A stretch of 33,222 nt of DNA, taken from positions 363,251 through 396,472 of the forward strand of contig WELB01000044.1 of NCBI GenBank assembly GCA_009602725.1, read 5' to 3'. Below the pieces are notes generated by a model, which saw only the letters and a program-made list of their open reading frames with translations, was not told the origin of the DNA and ran no database searches. This DNA comes from Spirogloea muscicola. Taxonomy: Eukaryota; Streptophyta; Zygnematophyceae; Spirogloeales; Spirogloeaceae. The translations under genes and the position numbers were made by a program. Shown piece after piece: positions 1 to 9,666 of this stretch. The stretch's first letter is position 1, and the number at the start of each line of letters is the position of its first letter.

Positions 1-1
1 G

Positions 2-172
2 CGGCGGCGGCGGCGGACGCAGCCTGCGACGGCCGCCGCGCAGCCTCGGCGACGGCCGCAGCCTGTGGGCGCCGAGAGCGGCGGCGAGCTTGGCATTGCC
101 ACCGCCGCGGCAGCTTCTCTCCAGAACTTTGACGCTCGACAAGCTCTGCAACGGGCGACTTGGCTCCTCGCG
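2..172 (+). CDS. Possible GC-rich exon, partial at window edge
   Basis: From base 2 one plus-strand frame stays open to about 190. It reads as an Arg/Ala/Pro-rich stretch followed by a helical-looking segment (SLQNFDARQALQRATWLLAS). A possible donor, AG|GTGGCG, follows near base 191. The start would lie outside the window. GC-rich, Ala-rich openings like this occur at the starts of the better-supported genes here, so this may be an N-terminal exon. The other frames are also open because of base composition, so a minus-strand exon or non-coding CpG-rich DNA is equally possible. No family is recognised. Confidence 0.2.
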
Positions 173-399
173 TCGGTGGCTGCGGGGAGGTGGCGCTGCC
201 GCTCTGGACACTAAGCCAGTGCCAGCAGCCGCAAGCTCAATGGCGCGCCCAGCAGACGAGAGCGGTGGCAGAGACCAGCAGATGCTCGCAGGTCGATGCG
301 AGAACGCCGCTGCGCGGCTTCGTCCGCAGGCGGAGCTCTCCCCAGCCTCAGCAACTTGAGGCTTTGCGTGCGCGGGCCAGTCGGTAAGGCAGCGCGTCA

Positions 400-1355
400 A
401 GGTTAGCGCTGCACTACAGGTAGTGAGGTGATGGGGGCCAGCCGCAGGAGGGCTACACAGAAGCTTGCTGGCTCGATCCAGTCTGTCGCACAATTTTCTC
501 CTCGTAACGATTGCAAAGCGGTCCACAGTCATAGTAGTTGCTAGCCAACCATTGGAGAAGCCTTGGAGGCACTTGCTAGACGTGGCGGCAGAGAAGGGGT
601 TCTTAATGCAGGAAGTCAAATATGCACAGGTCTAGTCCGGCCGCTGCACACGGTCCACGTTGGTACTTGGGACCACAGACTGCACATTGACATATAGTTG
701 CTGCAAGTTTTGTACATGCGAACCCTTCATATCAGCCTGCCATCTGCAACTCTTCTGCAGAAGCCCCATTCCTACAACTCTTTTGCAGAAGCCCCACTTC
801 TGAGCTACTTCTGAGTAGGGGTGATATCAAGTGAGGCTGTATATTGTAGCGCATGACGAGCTCGTCCAAGCAGTGTTCTTTAAGTATGGGTGCTGTATGA
901 CCAAGCCTTTCTAGGTGTGGGGCCCTTCTTAAGCATTCCTGCCTCCGCTGCAGGTGAGAATATGTGATCAGCGACACAGCTCGATGCAAGCTTTCACAAG
1001 AGACTGCATGTGTATATTCCACCGGAATACAGTCAAGGCACTATAAGCATGCTATGGCATTAGCAGGAATGGCAGGCTCATACTTTCAGGAGCAGTGGCC
1101 CTTCTGGCCAGGTAGTGCAAAGACGGCGCGGCCTCTCGCTGCTCCTCCTCAGGTGACTGCTGCCTCCCTTGGGCTACTGATGGCAAGTGTGGTTGGCACG
1201 CAAACAAGAATGAGCATCTCACTGGACAGCACCTCCCTGGAGGCTTCCTTGACAAGACTGCATGTTATCTTCTAGCTAGTCTCAGGCAATTTTATCTGGT
1301 GGTACAGTGTGCAGTTTGAGGACACATCATCCTTGTCCTAGAAGTCCTATCGATG
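400..1355. other. Intergenic stretch, no supported gene
   Basis: Only short, mutually contradictory ORFs occur here on both strands, with no recognisable domain or convincing exon. The one structure seen is a 28-base tandem duplication at 747-802. Confidence 0.5.
747..802. repeat. 28-bp tandem duplication
   Basis: Two adjacent 28-base units (747-774 and 775-802) share the core GCAGAAGCCCCA and differ at a few positions. They lie in sequence with no coding support. This is probably a simple local duplication. Confidence 0.6.
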
Positions 1356-2057
1356 TTAGATGCGTGTACCTGCTCTTTTCAATCTCGTCTCCAGCTTCCT
1401 CTCTCGCTGACGACTGCCTGCCTGACTTGGATTTGCCTGCACATCCTGGATGAGACTTCTCTGGTGATTAACTCCTCCACTTGTGTTGCTTCCTCTGCGT
1501 GGAGCTTGCAAAGCTGACGCTGTCGAGTTCAGTTGCTGCAAGCATTCATCACGCAAGGACTTGCTATTGGCCCGCTTTACTTGGCCAATGTCCTGCTGCC
1601 TCCTGAACCGCAGTGTCGACTTCACCCATGTGAATGGCTTACGCGATTTCGCTGTCTCCAGACTCTCTGACTTAGTATGGAGTGGCAGCTTAAGCACAGG
1701 ACTGTCTTGCATGACAGGTACCAAGGAAGGCCATGCCAGTCGGGTTTCATCTGCAGTCCCCCGCAGGCGGCTCTGGCTTTGCAATGGAGATGCCCCTCCC
1801 ATGGTCCGCTGCACTTCTGCCGCTGAGGCCCAATCTGCAGGTGATCTTGGAGTCTTGCTCTTCAAACTCTTCTGTGATTGGCGATCAGGCCTGATAGCAT
1901 TCTCTGGGGGAAGGGGCAGCTTGGTTGGTATATTGTACAAGGATGAGGTGGATTGCTGGAGGTATTGGCTGCGTGACTTCTTTGGAGCTGCTGAGATTCT
2001 CCCTGGCCGTCTCAGGGCCTTGCCTGGCGCAGAGATCCCAACAGTGGGCATACCTCC
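1356..2057 (-). CDS. Uncharacterised minus-strand exon, polar protein
   Basis: The minus frame is open from just after a TGA near 2082 down to a stop at 1356. A plausible acceptor, GGCCTGCAG|GA, would start the exon near 2057. The product is rich in Ser, Arg, Lys, Gln and Pro with no hydrophobic segment, as in a disordered C-terminal region. The opposite plus-strand ORF over the same bases is rich in Cys and Trp and looks like an antisense shadow. Other small minus-strand blocks lie at about 2545-2640 and 2270-2340. This may be the 3' part of a separate gene downstream of the transporter, or an alternative tail of that gene. The polarity is an inference from composition. No family is recognised. 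Confidence 0.3.
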   Translation of the reverse strand, partial: GGMPTVGISAPGKALRRPGRISAAPKKSRSQYLQQSTSSLYNIPTKLPLPPENAIRPDRQSQKSLKSKTPRSPADWASAAEVQRTMGGASPLQSQSRLRGTADETRLAWPSLVPVMQDSPVLKLPLHTKSESLETAKSRKPFTWVKSTLRFRRQQDIGQVKRANSKSLRDECLQQLNSTASALQAPRRGSNTSGGVNHQRSLIQDVQANPSQAGSRQRERKLETRLKRAGTRI

Positions 2058-2545
2058 TGCAGGCCAGCCCCCATTGTGCAATCAAGAAAATGCTATGAAT
2101 ATTGCTATGCTAGCATGACCAGATCTGCAGAACTGCTAAGTCTGACAGCCCGTCGCTGTTGCACGTACGTGCTAGATATTGAAAACTTGTGCATCTTCAG
2201 CCCGAAGTGGTACGTGCTATTTTGGCTCAGAGGCGACCTTTGGCTCCTCAACTGACATATGTAGTAGAGTTTCAGTCTAACCTTGGCCCAGCTGCACCTG
2301 CTCCCTGTTGCTCGTCTTTAAAGGCTGAGGGACTGGTTTCGCTGGCAACTCGGGCTGTTGATCAGAGTTGCTTCAAGATGACATTGGAAAGCCAGAGATG
2401 CGAACGCTCTTCAGTCTTTCCAGGCGAAGCAAGGGGCTAGGCATGCATGCCTCACCAAGATGTAACCACCACCACATGTCTAGGCCATCTGATGCTGCCA
2501 AGCTTGCATCAATTTCCTCCTATCTCTGCGCCAATGATTCACCTG

Positions 2546-2631
2546 GGCTCCGAGCTGGAGAAGATGCCAGGTTGCAAGAGAGCCTGCCAAATCCGGGCTC
2601 CCTCGTCCTCAGCTTCTACAGGCCCCTGCAG
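2546..2631 (-). CDS. Candidate small minus-strand exon
   Basis: On the minus strand a CTGCTGCAG|G acceptor is followed by a short open stretch reading GPVEAEDEGARIWQALLQPG. It ends at a consensus donor, CCCAG|GTGAAT. A second Pro-rich block, PELPAKPVPQPLKTSNREQ, lies near 2280-2340 between a CAACAG acceptor and a CAG|GTGCAG donor. The splice sites and acidic/helical composition suggest exons of an unidentified minus-strand gene between the transporter stop and 1356. The phases could not be joined into a single model, so this stays tentative. Confidence 0.22.
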
Positions 2632-2781
2632 CAGCCTCAGATAAACGCAAACTGTCAACACCCTGACATGGAAGTCCTCCGTGCATGGGAAGACAATGTG
2701 ACAGACTCTGGATCCTACTGGAGATTGACTGATGGATCATCAGGCAGGCTACTTGACAACATGCAATGACACTTGCATCAG

Positions 2782-5700
2782 TCAGACTGTCATATAATGT
2801 AACCCAGAAAAATCTTCTCGGATCACCTCAAATTTGTCACGATGTCCTACATTGGTATCTTCAGAACCATATGAAGAGTCCAAGTGGCCAGCTGCATCTT
2901 GTCTCACAACTTCTGGTGGGCACCAATGCGGTACATTGTGGTGGGGCGTCGGAAGTCGGTAACCTTTTCCCAGGATCCTCTCAACGGTCTGTGAGAAAGG
3001 TTTCTGAGGGATGGTTGGCAGTGGAGCTGCAGAAGGTGCTGCTTCTTTCCGAACCGCAGTGTTCTCCTCTTCCACAAGGCCGGGCGAGTCTGGCATCCTC
3101 AGCCACGGCCTGAGCCTCTGGCGCCGCTTCCTTTTCCAAGCCGCCGCTGTCTTCGGCCGCTTGAAGGGCAACTTGCGATGGTCTGGCCGTGCTCTGAGGG
3201 CCTCCAATCTCCACCGCCTCCTGACCGAGAAAGCGGACTGAGAGGACGATAAGTCGTCCCCGCCTGTACTTAGGACCCTGGTGGTGCTGGCCTTCACCTT
3301 GGCAGCGCTTACTTTACGTCGAGCTGGTGCTAGCGTACTTGGCGTGCTAAGGAGCACATTGTCCACTAGCCGCTGCATGGCAGCTTCAGTTGGCTGGGAC
3401 AGCAGGTCACTGTTAATCGTATTGAGGTGCTTCTGTCCTCCCTCAGTCCTGCCAATGAGGGAATGAAGAGCGTCCCTGCCTTGCCACAGTTCCACGTCCA
3501 AGCTACTTAGCATCTCATAGGAGAAAGCCTTGTCAAGTAATGCTTGGCGCAAGAAGAGTGCCAGGAGAAGAACCGCGGGGTAAGCCAGCCCCAAGGGGCT
3601 GAAAGCTACTCCCAGCATGAGAAGGGCACAAGCAGCCTGAATTGCCATGTAATTGGTCATATGATGTCTGCCTATCACCATTCCATGCGGCCCCATCAGG
3701 GGTTCTCTCCATCCTTGCTCTTGCAGGAGAATATGAAGCCGGGAGATGAAAGGGAGGTCGCAGATGTGAGAGAAACCTGTCTGAGAGGGAACATGAAGTA
3801 TCATGCTCAGGATAGCCTGTAATAGCTCTTGATAGCATCCACATGCATGCCGACTTCGAGAAGCTGGAGAAGCACCTTTGGAGCATGCAATTTGAGGCGG
3901 AGTATACTGCAGACTCATTATTGAAGAGGACTCTTCTTCAAAAGCTCCATCTTTAAGCAAATTACCAGCATTCCTGGAAAGATAACAGGTGCAATTGATG
4001 CTAGCATGTCAGGGGCAATTCGTACGTGGAGCAGGAGCTCTGTACCTGGAGCAGGAGTCCCACTAGCACAGCTTGCGGCGGCAACCGTGGCAAGGTGATG
4101 AACCCAGGAAGCAGTAGCAGACCAGCTCCATCAGCTATGAGGAATGCTGACAATCTCTGCCGTTCGTGGATGCTATGACGACCCACTTCTTGGCTCTCCA
4201 TATCCTCCACCTCAAGTTTCTCATATGCTCTCAAGAGATCCACATGCCTTGCGCTCTGCACAGGAGACATAACCCGGTCAAATCAGGGACAAATTGTGTG
4301 GTTTGTCTTGTAAATCAATGAGACGCAGCCCCTCCCATCCGTGAAAGGTGATGCGAGGTCCTTTCGCATCTTGCTTCATGATCGTTTGAGTAATTTTAAA
4401 TTTTGATGACTCCTGTGTATTAAGCATTGATCAGCTTAGTCTGTGGTGATGTGGTTACCTGATACCACAGGCCACAGGCAAAGGGCAGGCCTAGGAGGGA
4501 ACAGAAGAGCACCAATAATGCGAATACTAGAAGGTCCCAGTCCCAGTTATCAACGCCCACTCTTTTGACAGTGGGCTCCTGTTGAGGTGTTCTTGAGAAG
4601 CAATCAGCATATTGACTCGCGCTGTAAGACAGGCATGATCAGAAGACATGATTCATTGAGATTGGCGAGAGTCATACTGTACCTGAGCGAGTAGAGACAC
4701 GCAACTCTGTTCGTAAAAGATGAGGGATGCCATCAACATGCCTGGGACCAGTGCAAGAATGCCAGCCCAGAGCGGGATCTGCAGTAATCTACTAATGCTA
4801 CCCATCTTAGATATGTGGTCGCTGTGGTAGGGAATGGTAGCCACATCTGTAGTCACACTGTTCACTGATTCCACCCTCGGAAAAAGCCTCAGAGCTGCAC
4901 GTACATTGCATCGAAGCATGTGGGGCGTGTTAAGTCAAGCGCTGATCAGGTCTGAGGGGGTCATCATGGACCTGACGGTGTCAGCAGGATCTTAATGCGC
5001 AAGTACAAAGCTCAAAACGTCTCTGCACGTTTGATGAACGATAAGTGTTCATTAGATCCTCAATTATCAAGAGGCAGACAGGTCTCTCTAGGCATGCCAG
5101 CCACACCTGTGAGAAAGATCAGTGCCAGGAGAGGTCCGAGATCACAGATCGTGCGACGGACTTCAGCACTGAGGTAAGGCCAGTAGTAGGCCCGCGACAA
5201 GGCCATTGAAACGACGAATGTAGTTGTTGCCAGCCAAAGGGCCAGGTATGCTGAGTCAGGTGGATATCTCTCGACAAACCATATGAGGAAAGCTGTGAAC
5301 AAAGTAGACGATCGAGCCTCATGTCAGAAAGAGTAAGAGTCCAACATGACAGAAGAAGTTTTGGACCAAGCAGATGGGCAAGGGTTGCGGAGCTATGGTG
5401 TGGCTATACACTCCACCATAAGCACTGCACAAGCACTGGATGGTGAGGCAAGCTTGTGCAGGAGGAGTCAGCCGTGTACTGACCAACTGCATCATAGATA
5501 AAGTAGAGACCCGTTGTGATCCGCAAGATTTCCCAGCTAGGAACACACTCAAGGCTTGTCAGCCCTTATGGGGAATGGCGTATGCAACCTTCATAGCGCA
5601 ACTTATCTGCTCGACCATGCATGAATATACCAACAAGAATTTGCATGTGGTAGTCATATGTGGACATATGCACCATCCCCGCTGCTCAACAACCGCCATT

Positions 5701-6687
5701 CCCACTGGCTCATTGCAACCCCAACGTCTGTTAAAGCCAAGCATGCAACCCCGTTCCCATCACTGACCTGAATGCAGTGATGCATCCCTTGAGCTGGCCA
5801 GCTCGGCAAAGGCTCAGCAGCGTCAGCAAAAACGAGCACCAGACACCAATCCAGCCCAGCCAGGGTAGAAACTCCACCTACAGCAACTTTGAGAATCCGA
5901 TGTTACGACTGTGCATTACTGTCGACGCATATGGTATGAATCCTCCTAGTATAGATCTGCTCAATACACAAGCCGTCGCTTGTCACTCTCAGCTGGCGAG
6001 TACTTTGAGCAAGCTTGAGCTCGTGCAGCGCGGCATCTCCATCGGCAGTATACTATATCGAGATATGTTTGCAATCAGACCTGAATCCTAGTTGCAGTGT
6101 CGAAGACGGCGTATATGAATATCACCACTGGTCCACTCACGCCAACGATGATGTTCGGCTGCTTTGCAAGCAGAGAGAATATAGCTCCGCAGAGAAACGT
6201 GGAGAACAGTGTCTCGGCAGGCCCTATTGCGTGCTGCACACGGAGCATCCTTAGTGTTGCCAAGAGAAACGGATCTTGCAGCCCAAAGCCGCTTTCCTGT
6301 CGCAGTCACTGGGGTAGCATGTGCAAGAGGAAGTTCCCGTAGAGCTCGTGAAAGAAGCACACTCATATCTATCTCGACGTCCGGTGCATGCATGCAGAGA
6401 TGTAGCTCAGCCTGCAAGGGCCACTCGACCGGCCCGTGCGCGCTCACCTGAGTCTTGTGTAGAAGGGCGACGCCGAAGACGAGTGCATGGACAACGGATT
6501 GCGCCAGGACCAGGGGGACGGCCGCGAGGACGACGGGCAGGCGCAGGCCGCTCCGCCAGTCGGAGCAGTACGACTGCGCGGCAGACTGCAGGCCGGCGAC
6601 GCCGTCGCTCCACACGGAGGGGCCGACGGAAGCTCGGCTGCGCAGCGCCGTCACGAGGTGGCGCCAGCGAGGCGGCCAGCCGGCCAT
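2782..6687 (-). CDS. SLC4/BOR-family anion (borate or bicarbonate) transporter
   Basis: Nine exons give about 760 aa: 6687-6448, 6233-6081, 5877-5768, 5536-5484, 5292-5107, 4894-4683, 4578-4459, 4255-4046, 3780-2782. All introns are GT-AG and the phases agree. Family marks recalled from plant BOR1: an N-terminal YCSDWRSGL, then FGVALLHKTQ joined to HAIGPAETLFSTFLCG, the QPNIIVGVSGP block, YFIYDAV, SCVSLLAQ, and NWDWDLL with LLGLP. Several hydrophobic helices are visible. SLC4/BOR proteins move borate or bicarbonate-type anions across the plasma or an internal membrane. Which substrate applies here cannot be read. The start is an ATG in a GCCGCC-ATG-GCC context. Unusual is a basic, Ser-rich tail of about 230 residues after the last helix, encoded in the final exon. 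BOR1 is about 700 aa. Family assignment is confident; the tail end could be alternatively spliced. Confidence 0.82.
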
Positions 6688-6873
6688 GGCGGCAGGCTGG
6701 CCGCGCACTGGCACGCAAGGCGGCGCTGGCGGCGGCGGCGGCGGCGGCGGGTGGGACGGAAGGGAGTGGGAGAATGTGTCGCGCTTCTGTCGCGGTCGGC
6801 CCTCCCAAGGGCCCGACGCGCGGCCGACTCGCCTCGCAGAGCTCGTGCGCCCGCTTCCGCGCGCTCCCCCCCN

Positions 6874-6948
<75 letters not shown>
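6874..6948. repeat. (CT)n microsatellite, about 37 units
   Basis: An almost perfect CT dinucleotide run of about 75 bases begins directly after an N at 6873. It continues as imperfect CT-rich sequence to about 7020. It sits roughly 190-260 bases upstream of the transporter start codon. The N suggests the run length is uncertain in the assembly. Confidence 0.95.
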
Positions 6949-6950
<2 letters not shown>

Positions 6951-7023
6951 GTCTCTTTCTCCCTCTCCTCCTCCCTCCTCTTCTTCTCTCTCTCGCTTCT
7001 CTCAACCACCTCTCTCTTTTCTT

Positions 7024-7056
7024 CTTTGGGCTGACCATTCACAGTCATCGCCCCTT
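7024..7056 (+). repeat. Interspersed hairpin repeat, degenerate copy
   Basis: It reads TTTGGGCTGACCATTCACAG and continues TCATCGCCCC. This matches the core of the repeat family best seen at 23097-23246, with several substitutions. Only the central hairpin and the GCCC block are recognisable. Confidence 0.45.
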
Positions 7057-7232
7057 CTGAAGGAGCTTCTTTCTCATCCCGCCCAGTCCCCCTTGGAAAG
7101 TATCGCTCTCAGCACTCTTCTCTCTAGCCCGATTCGGCTACCTCCCATCTCCCCCTTGTTCGCCCCTGTCCTCTTGATTCTCTTCAAGCGACAGAGTCAA
7201 GTCTCATTTGCTCATATTATCAGATGATATTA

Positions 7233-7655
7233 TCAGTCGATCATGACAGACGGAGTTGTGATCAGGTAGGCCGTATCATCAGGCCAAACTTCTTGCACTA
7301 TGTGGGCCCACCCCGATCCCCTGGGTCCCAACCCCACTCCCGCACTCTTCCTCAGCAGCAACAGCTGCACCACGGCGCGCACAAACGCCAGGTTTGCGGC
7401 AGAGTCGCTGCTTGTGCCTCAACATTTGTGCTGTGGAGGATGGCTCGAGACCAAGAGCTTGACGTCTTGAACGTGTGCCTCTTTGACAAAGTGGGCCAGC
7501 CGTCCGATCAGCTCCACGACCGCGTGCACTGTTCGACGCAGTGCTTGAGCAAGCTAGTGCTGCACGCCCCGACGGACGACCTTGGACACAGGACGCCGAG
7601 GCGACATTGAGAAGTGATAGACACTGGCACATGCAGGAGCAGATGAGAAGGCCAT
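7233..7655 (-). pseudogene. Decayed ORF with two in-frame stops, unknown family
   Basis: One minus-strand frame reads coherently from an ATG at 7655 to a TGA at 7233, about 140 codons. It is broken by an in-frame TAG at 7556-7554 and TGA at 7421-7419. The blocks between stops look protein-like: TVHAVVELIGRLAHFVKEAH, LAFVRAVVQLLLLRK and WAHIVQEVWPDDTAYLITT. No GT-AG introns would remove the stops. Both stops could come from C-to-T change (CAG to TAG, CGA to TGA). Adjacent sequence is mobile-element debris, so a retroelement ORF remnant is likely. I do not recognise the family. A selenocysteine reading of the TGA is not supported, because a TAG is also present. Confidence 0.4.
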
Positions 7656-8269
7656 CACGCGTGGACACCGGCCGTCTGCCTGGCAATGCCATTAGCTCGC
7701 AAGCGTCCCCTTATCGGCGAAGTCACGTCTCCCGCTGCCGAAGCAGGCAGCAGGATGGCTGCTGTATGATGGAGAAGCGGGCAACGACACAAGATTACCA
7801 AAGCAGCGGAGCTGCTGTGCGGAGGGCAGGCCACGGCCGCAGGCCCGTCCCAACGCTGCGCCAGGACAGACCAGTCGGACGTGAACACCCAGCGCTGCCG
7901 CAGCTTGGGGCGAGGCCGCCTGCGCGCCGCATGCGCAAATCGAGTGCGGCTGCTGATCTCAAAAGCGCGACTATTAGTGCCAGCCAGGTATATACAGAGG
8001 GTGTTCATGACTCAACTAGCGAGCCCACAGGCTAGGCAAACAGGGCGCTCTAGTACCGCCGTGTCAGCAAAAGGAAGTCAGACGAGCTGAAGGGAGGAAG
8101 AGCAATCCCGAAATGCGCAAAGCGGGGCTTCCGCTGAGATCGCCGTGGAGCGGCGGTGGCGGCGGCAACGAACACGGGGCCTGCAGGCGGACAGCGGCGA
8201 GGGGGGCCCTCTGACCGGTCTTTCTTCTGACAGGGACTGACTTTTAGGTTCCCCGGCGGCCACATCCGT

Positions 8270-8440
8270 GCTGGGAGAAAGTGGCTCTCCCAATGGGGGC
8301 AAGGGCTGTGAGAAGCCAGCCCAAAAAGAATGGACAAGGTCCAAAGAGCCAAAGGGAGCCAAATGACGGAGGGGCCCTAGAGCCACACTGACGGAGGGAC
8401 CTGAAGATGCTATGTCAGAACGGGTGGAGGATGGACCACT
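8270..8440 (-). repeat. Interspersed hairpin repeat, long copy (inverted)
   Basis: Read on the minus strand, it starts with GAGTGGTCCATCCTCCACCC near 8440. It continues through CTCCGTCATTTGGC and GACCTTGTCCATTC to the hairpin core GGGCTGGCTTCTCACAGCCC and then TTGCCCCCATTGGGAGAGCC. The same order of blocks occurs at 23097-23246. The truncated LINE ORF begins immediately after it, near 8445. Confidence 0.75.
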
Positions 8441-8444
8441 CAGC

Positions 8445-9363
8445 TAGCTAGGAGTCAGGCGCTGCCCGCGACGGGCTCCTGGCGGCCCACCCCGACATGC
8501 CGCAGCAGGTCGCTCCGTTCGCCCCCGTCGCGCACACCCCCGACCTGCGGGCCCAGGCACGCTACGCTGCGCTGGCGGACAAAGCGGCCTATGACCAGGT
8601 GGTGGAGCTCCTTCCGCCGCACGACCTTCGAGGGCACGCCCGGCTGCTCTCAGCCTCCTCCGGGGCCTCCCCCGGGGGGAGGCCCCGTCTCCGTCATTTG
8701 GCCCCTTCGAACCTTCGTCATTCTTTTCGGGCTGGCTTTTCACAGCCCTTGCCCCCGTTGGGAGTGCCTCTTCCCCCGGGGCGGCGGCGTGGTTATCAGC
8801 GCTCCCAATCTACGCGGCGCTCACAAATGCCTGACGAGGTTTTCAGGACGGCGGTCCACCGGCTCCTGGAACTCCTCCCTCCCTGTGTCGTCGGGGTCCA
8901 AATGTGCGAGTGCGGTGCCCGCCACGATGACCCTGCGACGCTGGCCGCCCACATGCTCCGCTGCGCGCACGGGGGCGAGCGGACCGGTTCACGCGACCTC
9001 CTGCGAGACGGCATGCAGAGTGTGTTCATGGAGGCCGGCGACAAGGTGGCAGTGGAACATACGACAATCATGCCCATCCAGCGAGGCGCCGACGGACAGC
9101 TCCACACCCGCCGCGCCGACCTAGTCGCCATTCCGCCCGGAGGAGGTCCGCGTATCATCGCAGATGTGGTAACTGCAGATTGCGTCGACTCCGCCAACCC
9201 CGCCAAGTCTGCGATTCTTGCCGGGCACGCGGTCGCTTTGACGGCTCGGAGTAAAGAGCGCAAGTACGCTGATCACCCTCCAGGAGATGTCTTCGCGGCC
9301 CTGGCCATTGACGTTCACGGGGCTGTCGTGCTAAATCCCGATTGCTCATTTGTGTCGGTCTGA
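8445..9363 (+). mobile_element. 5'-truncated LINE-like ORF: zinc knuckle plus PD-(D/E)XK-type nuclease
   Basis: One plus-strand frame is open from about 8465 (first ATG 8497) to TGA at 9361-9363. It resembles the C-terminal end of non-LTR retrotransposon polyproteins with a restriction-like endonuclease. In order it has a region reading HARLLSASSGASPGG, a zinc knuckle C-x-C-x12-H-x3-C at about 8904-8963 (CECG...HMLRC), and the nuclease-like block RRADLVAIPPGGGPRIIADV. After that come GHAVALTARSKERKY and the end, FVSV. No reverse transcriptase domain is present, so the copy is 5' truncated; its left edge abuts the repeat copy ending near 8440. A foreign repeat of about 100 bases sits inside it at 8697-8777 without closing the frame. 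This is probably a dead copy. The family call rests on motif order. Confidence 0.65.
8697..8777 (+). repeat. Interspersed hairpin repeat inside the LINE ORF
   Basis: It matches the family consensus: TTTGGCCCCTTCGAACCTTC, then the core GGGCTGGCTTTTCACAGCCC, then TTGCCCCCGTTGGGAG. It interrupts the LINE-like protein between ASPGG and RRSQMPDEVF, where related elements normally run straight on. The reading frame remains open through it. Confidence 0.75.
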
Positions 9364-9391
9364 CTAGGACAGCTGACTTGGCTTGCCACGT

Positions 9392-9570
9392 GGCCTCCTA
9401 GGCTAGGTTATACCCATTTGGATGTGACTCAAGCTAAGGATGGAGGACTTCTCCTCTCCCTCTCTCTCTTCCTTCCTCTCTCTTTCTGGCTTCCTAGGCT
9501 GGGTTTACACCTTTGGGTGTGGCTCAAGCTGAGGATGGAGGACCAAGTCTTTCTCTCTCTCTTTCTCTCT
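9392..9570. repeat. 96-bp tandem duplication with CT-rich spacer
   Basis: Two units start at 9392 and 9488, exactly 96 bases apart. Each begins GGCYTCCTAGGCTRGGTTTA-like sequence, continues to CTCAAGCTRAGGATGGAGGA, and ends in a CT-rich run. They directly follow the LINE ORF stop at 9363. This placement is typical of tandem repeats in retroelement 3' UTRs. Confidence 0.7.
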
Positions 9571-9596
9571 CGGTGACCGCTCATCGACTGCGGACG

Positions 9597-9666
9597 ACAA
9601 CAACAACGACAACAACAACAACAACGACAATAACGACCGCTCATCAAACGAGAACAACAACAATAA
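9597..9666. repeat. (ACA)n-like simple repeat
   Basis: An imperfect ACAACA/ACGACA run is split by GACCGCTCATC, which also occurs just before it at about 9576. It may mark the 3' terminus of the LINE-like element, or the start of a different insertion; no target-site duplication was found by eye. Confidence 0.55.

Larger units (their letters stand above)
6688..7060. promoter_or_regulatory. Upstream/5' UTR region of the transporter, GC-rich then CT-rich
   Basis: Upstream of the minus-strand start at 6687 lies a GC-rich leader with a GGC run (about 6726-6750). Beyond it is a long (CT)n tract, read as (GA)n on the gene's strand, and further pyrimidine-rich sequence to about 7020. GA/CT tracts near plant start sites can act as promoter elements or lie in the 5' UTR. 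That role here is inferred from position only. No TATA box was identified. Confidence 0.35.

Noticed and set aside
1483-2118. Plus-strand ORF of 211 codons
   Set aside because: Rich in Cys and Trp and antisense to a more protein-like minus frame; no domain or splice context.
4026-4045. Alternative donor extending transporter exon 8 and starting the last exon at 3973
   Set aside because: The frame allows it, but the join at 4046/3780 aligns with remembered plant BOR1 without a length change, while the alternative adds an unrelated stretch.
4618-4682. Alternative transporter exon join at 4678/4621 with a 56-base intron
   Set aside because: The join 4683/4578 keeps phase, uses CAG splice sites, and gives the same spacing to the WDWDLL segment as in BOR1.
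6321-7234. Long ORFs on both strands across the CT tract
   Set aside because: They are open only because CT/GA dinucleotide repeats code for Leu-Ser or Arg-Glu without stops.
7419-7421. TGA as a selenocysteine codon
   Set aside because: The same frame also has a TAG, and no SECIS-like structure or selenoprotein family was recognised. HSP101 and the transporter use TGA as a stop, so a code change is also excluded.
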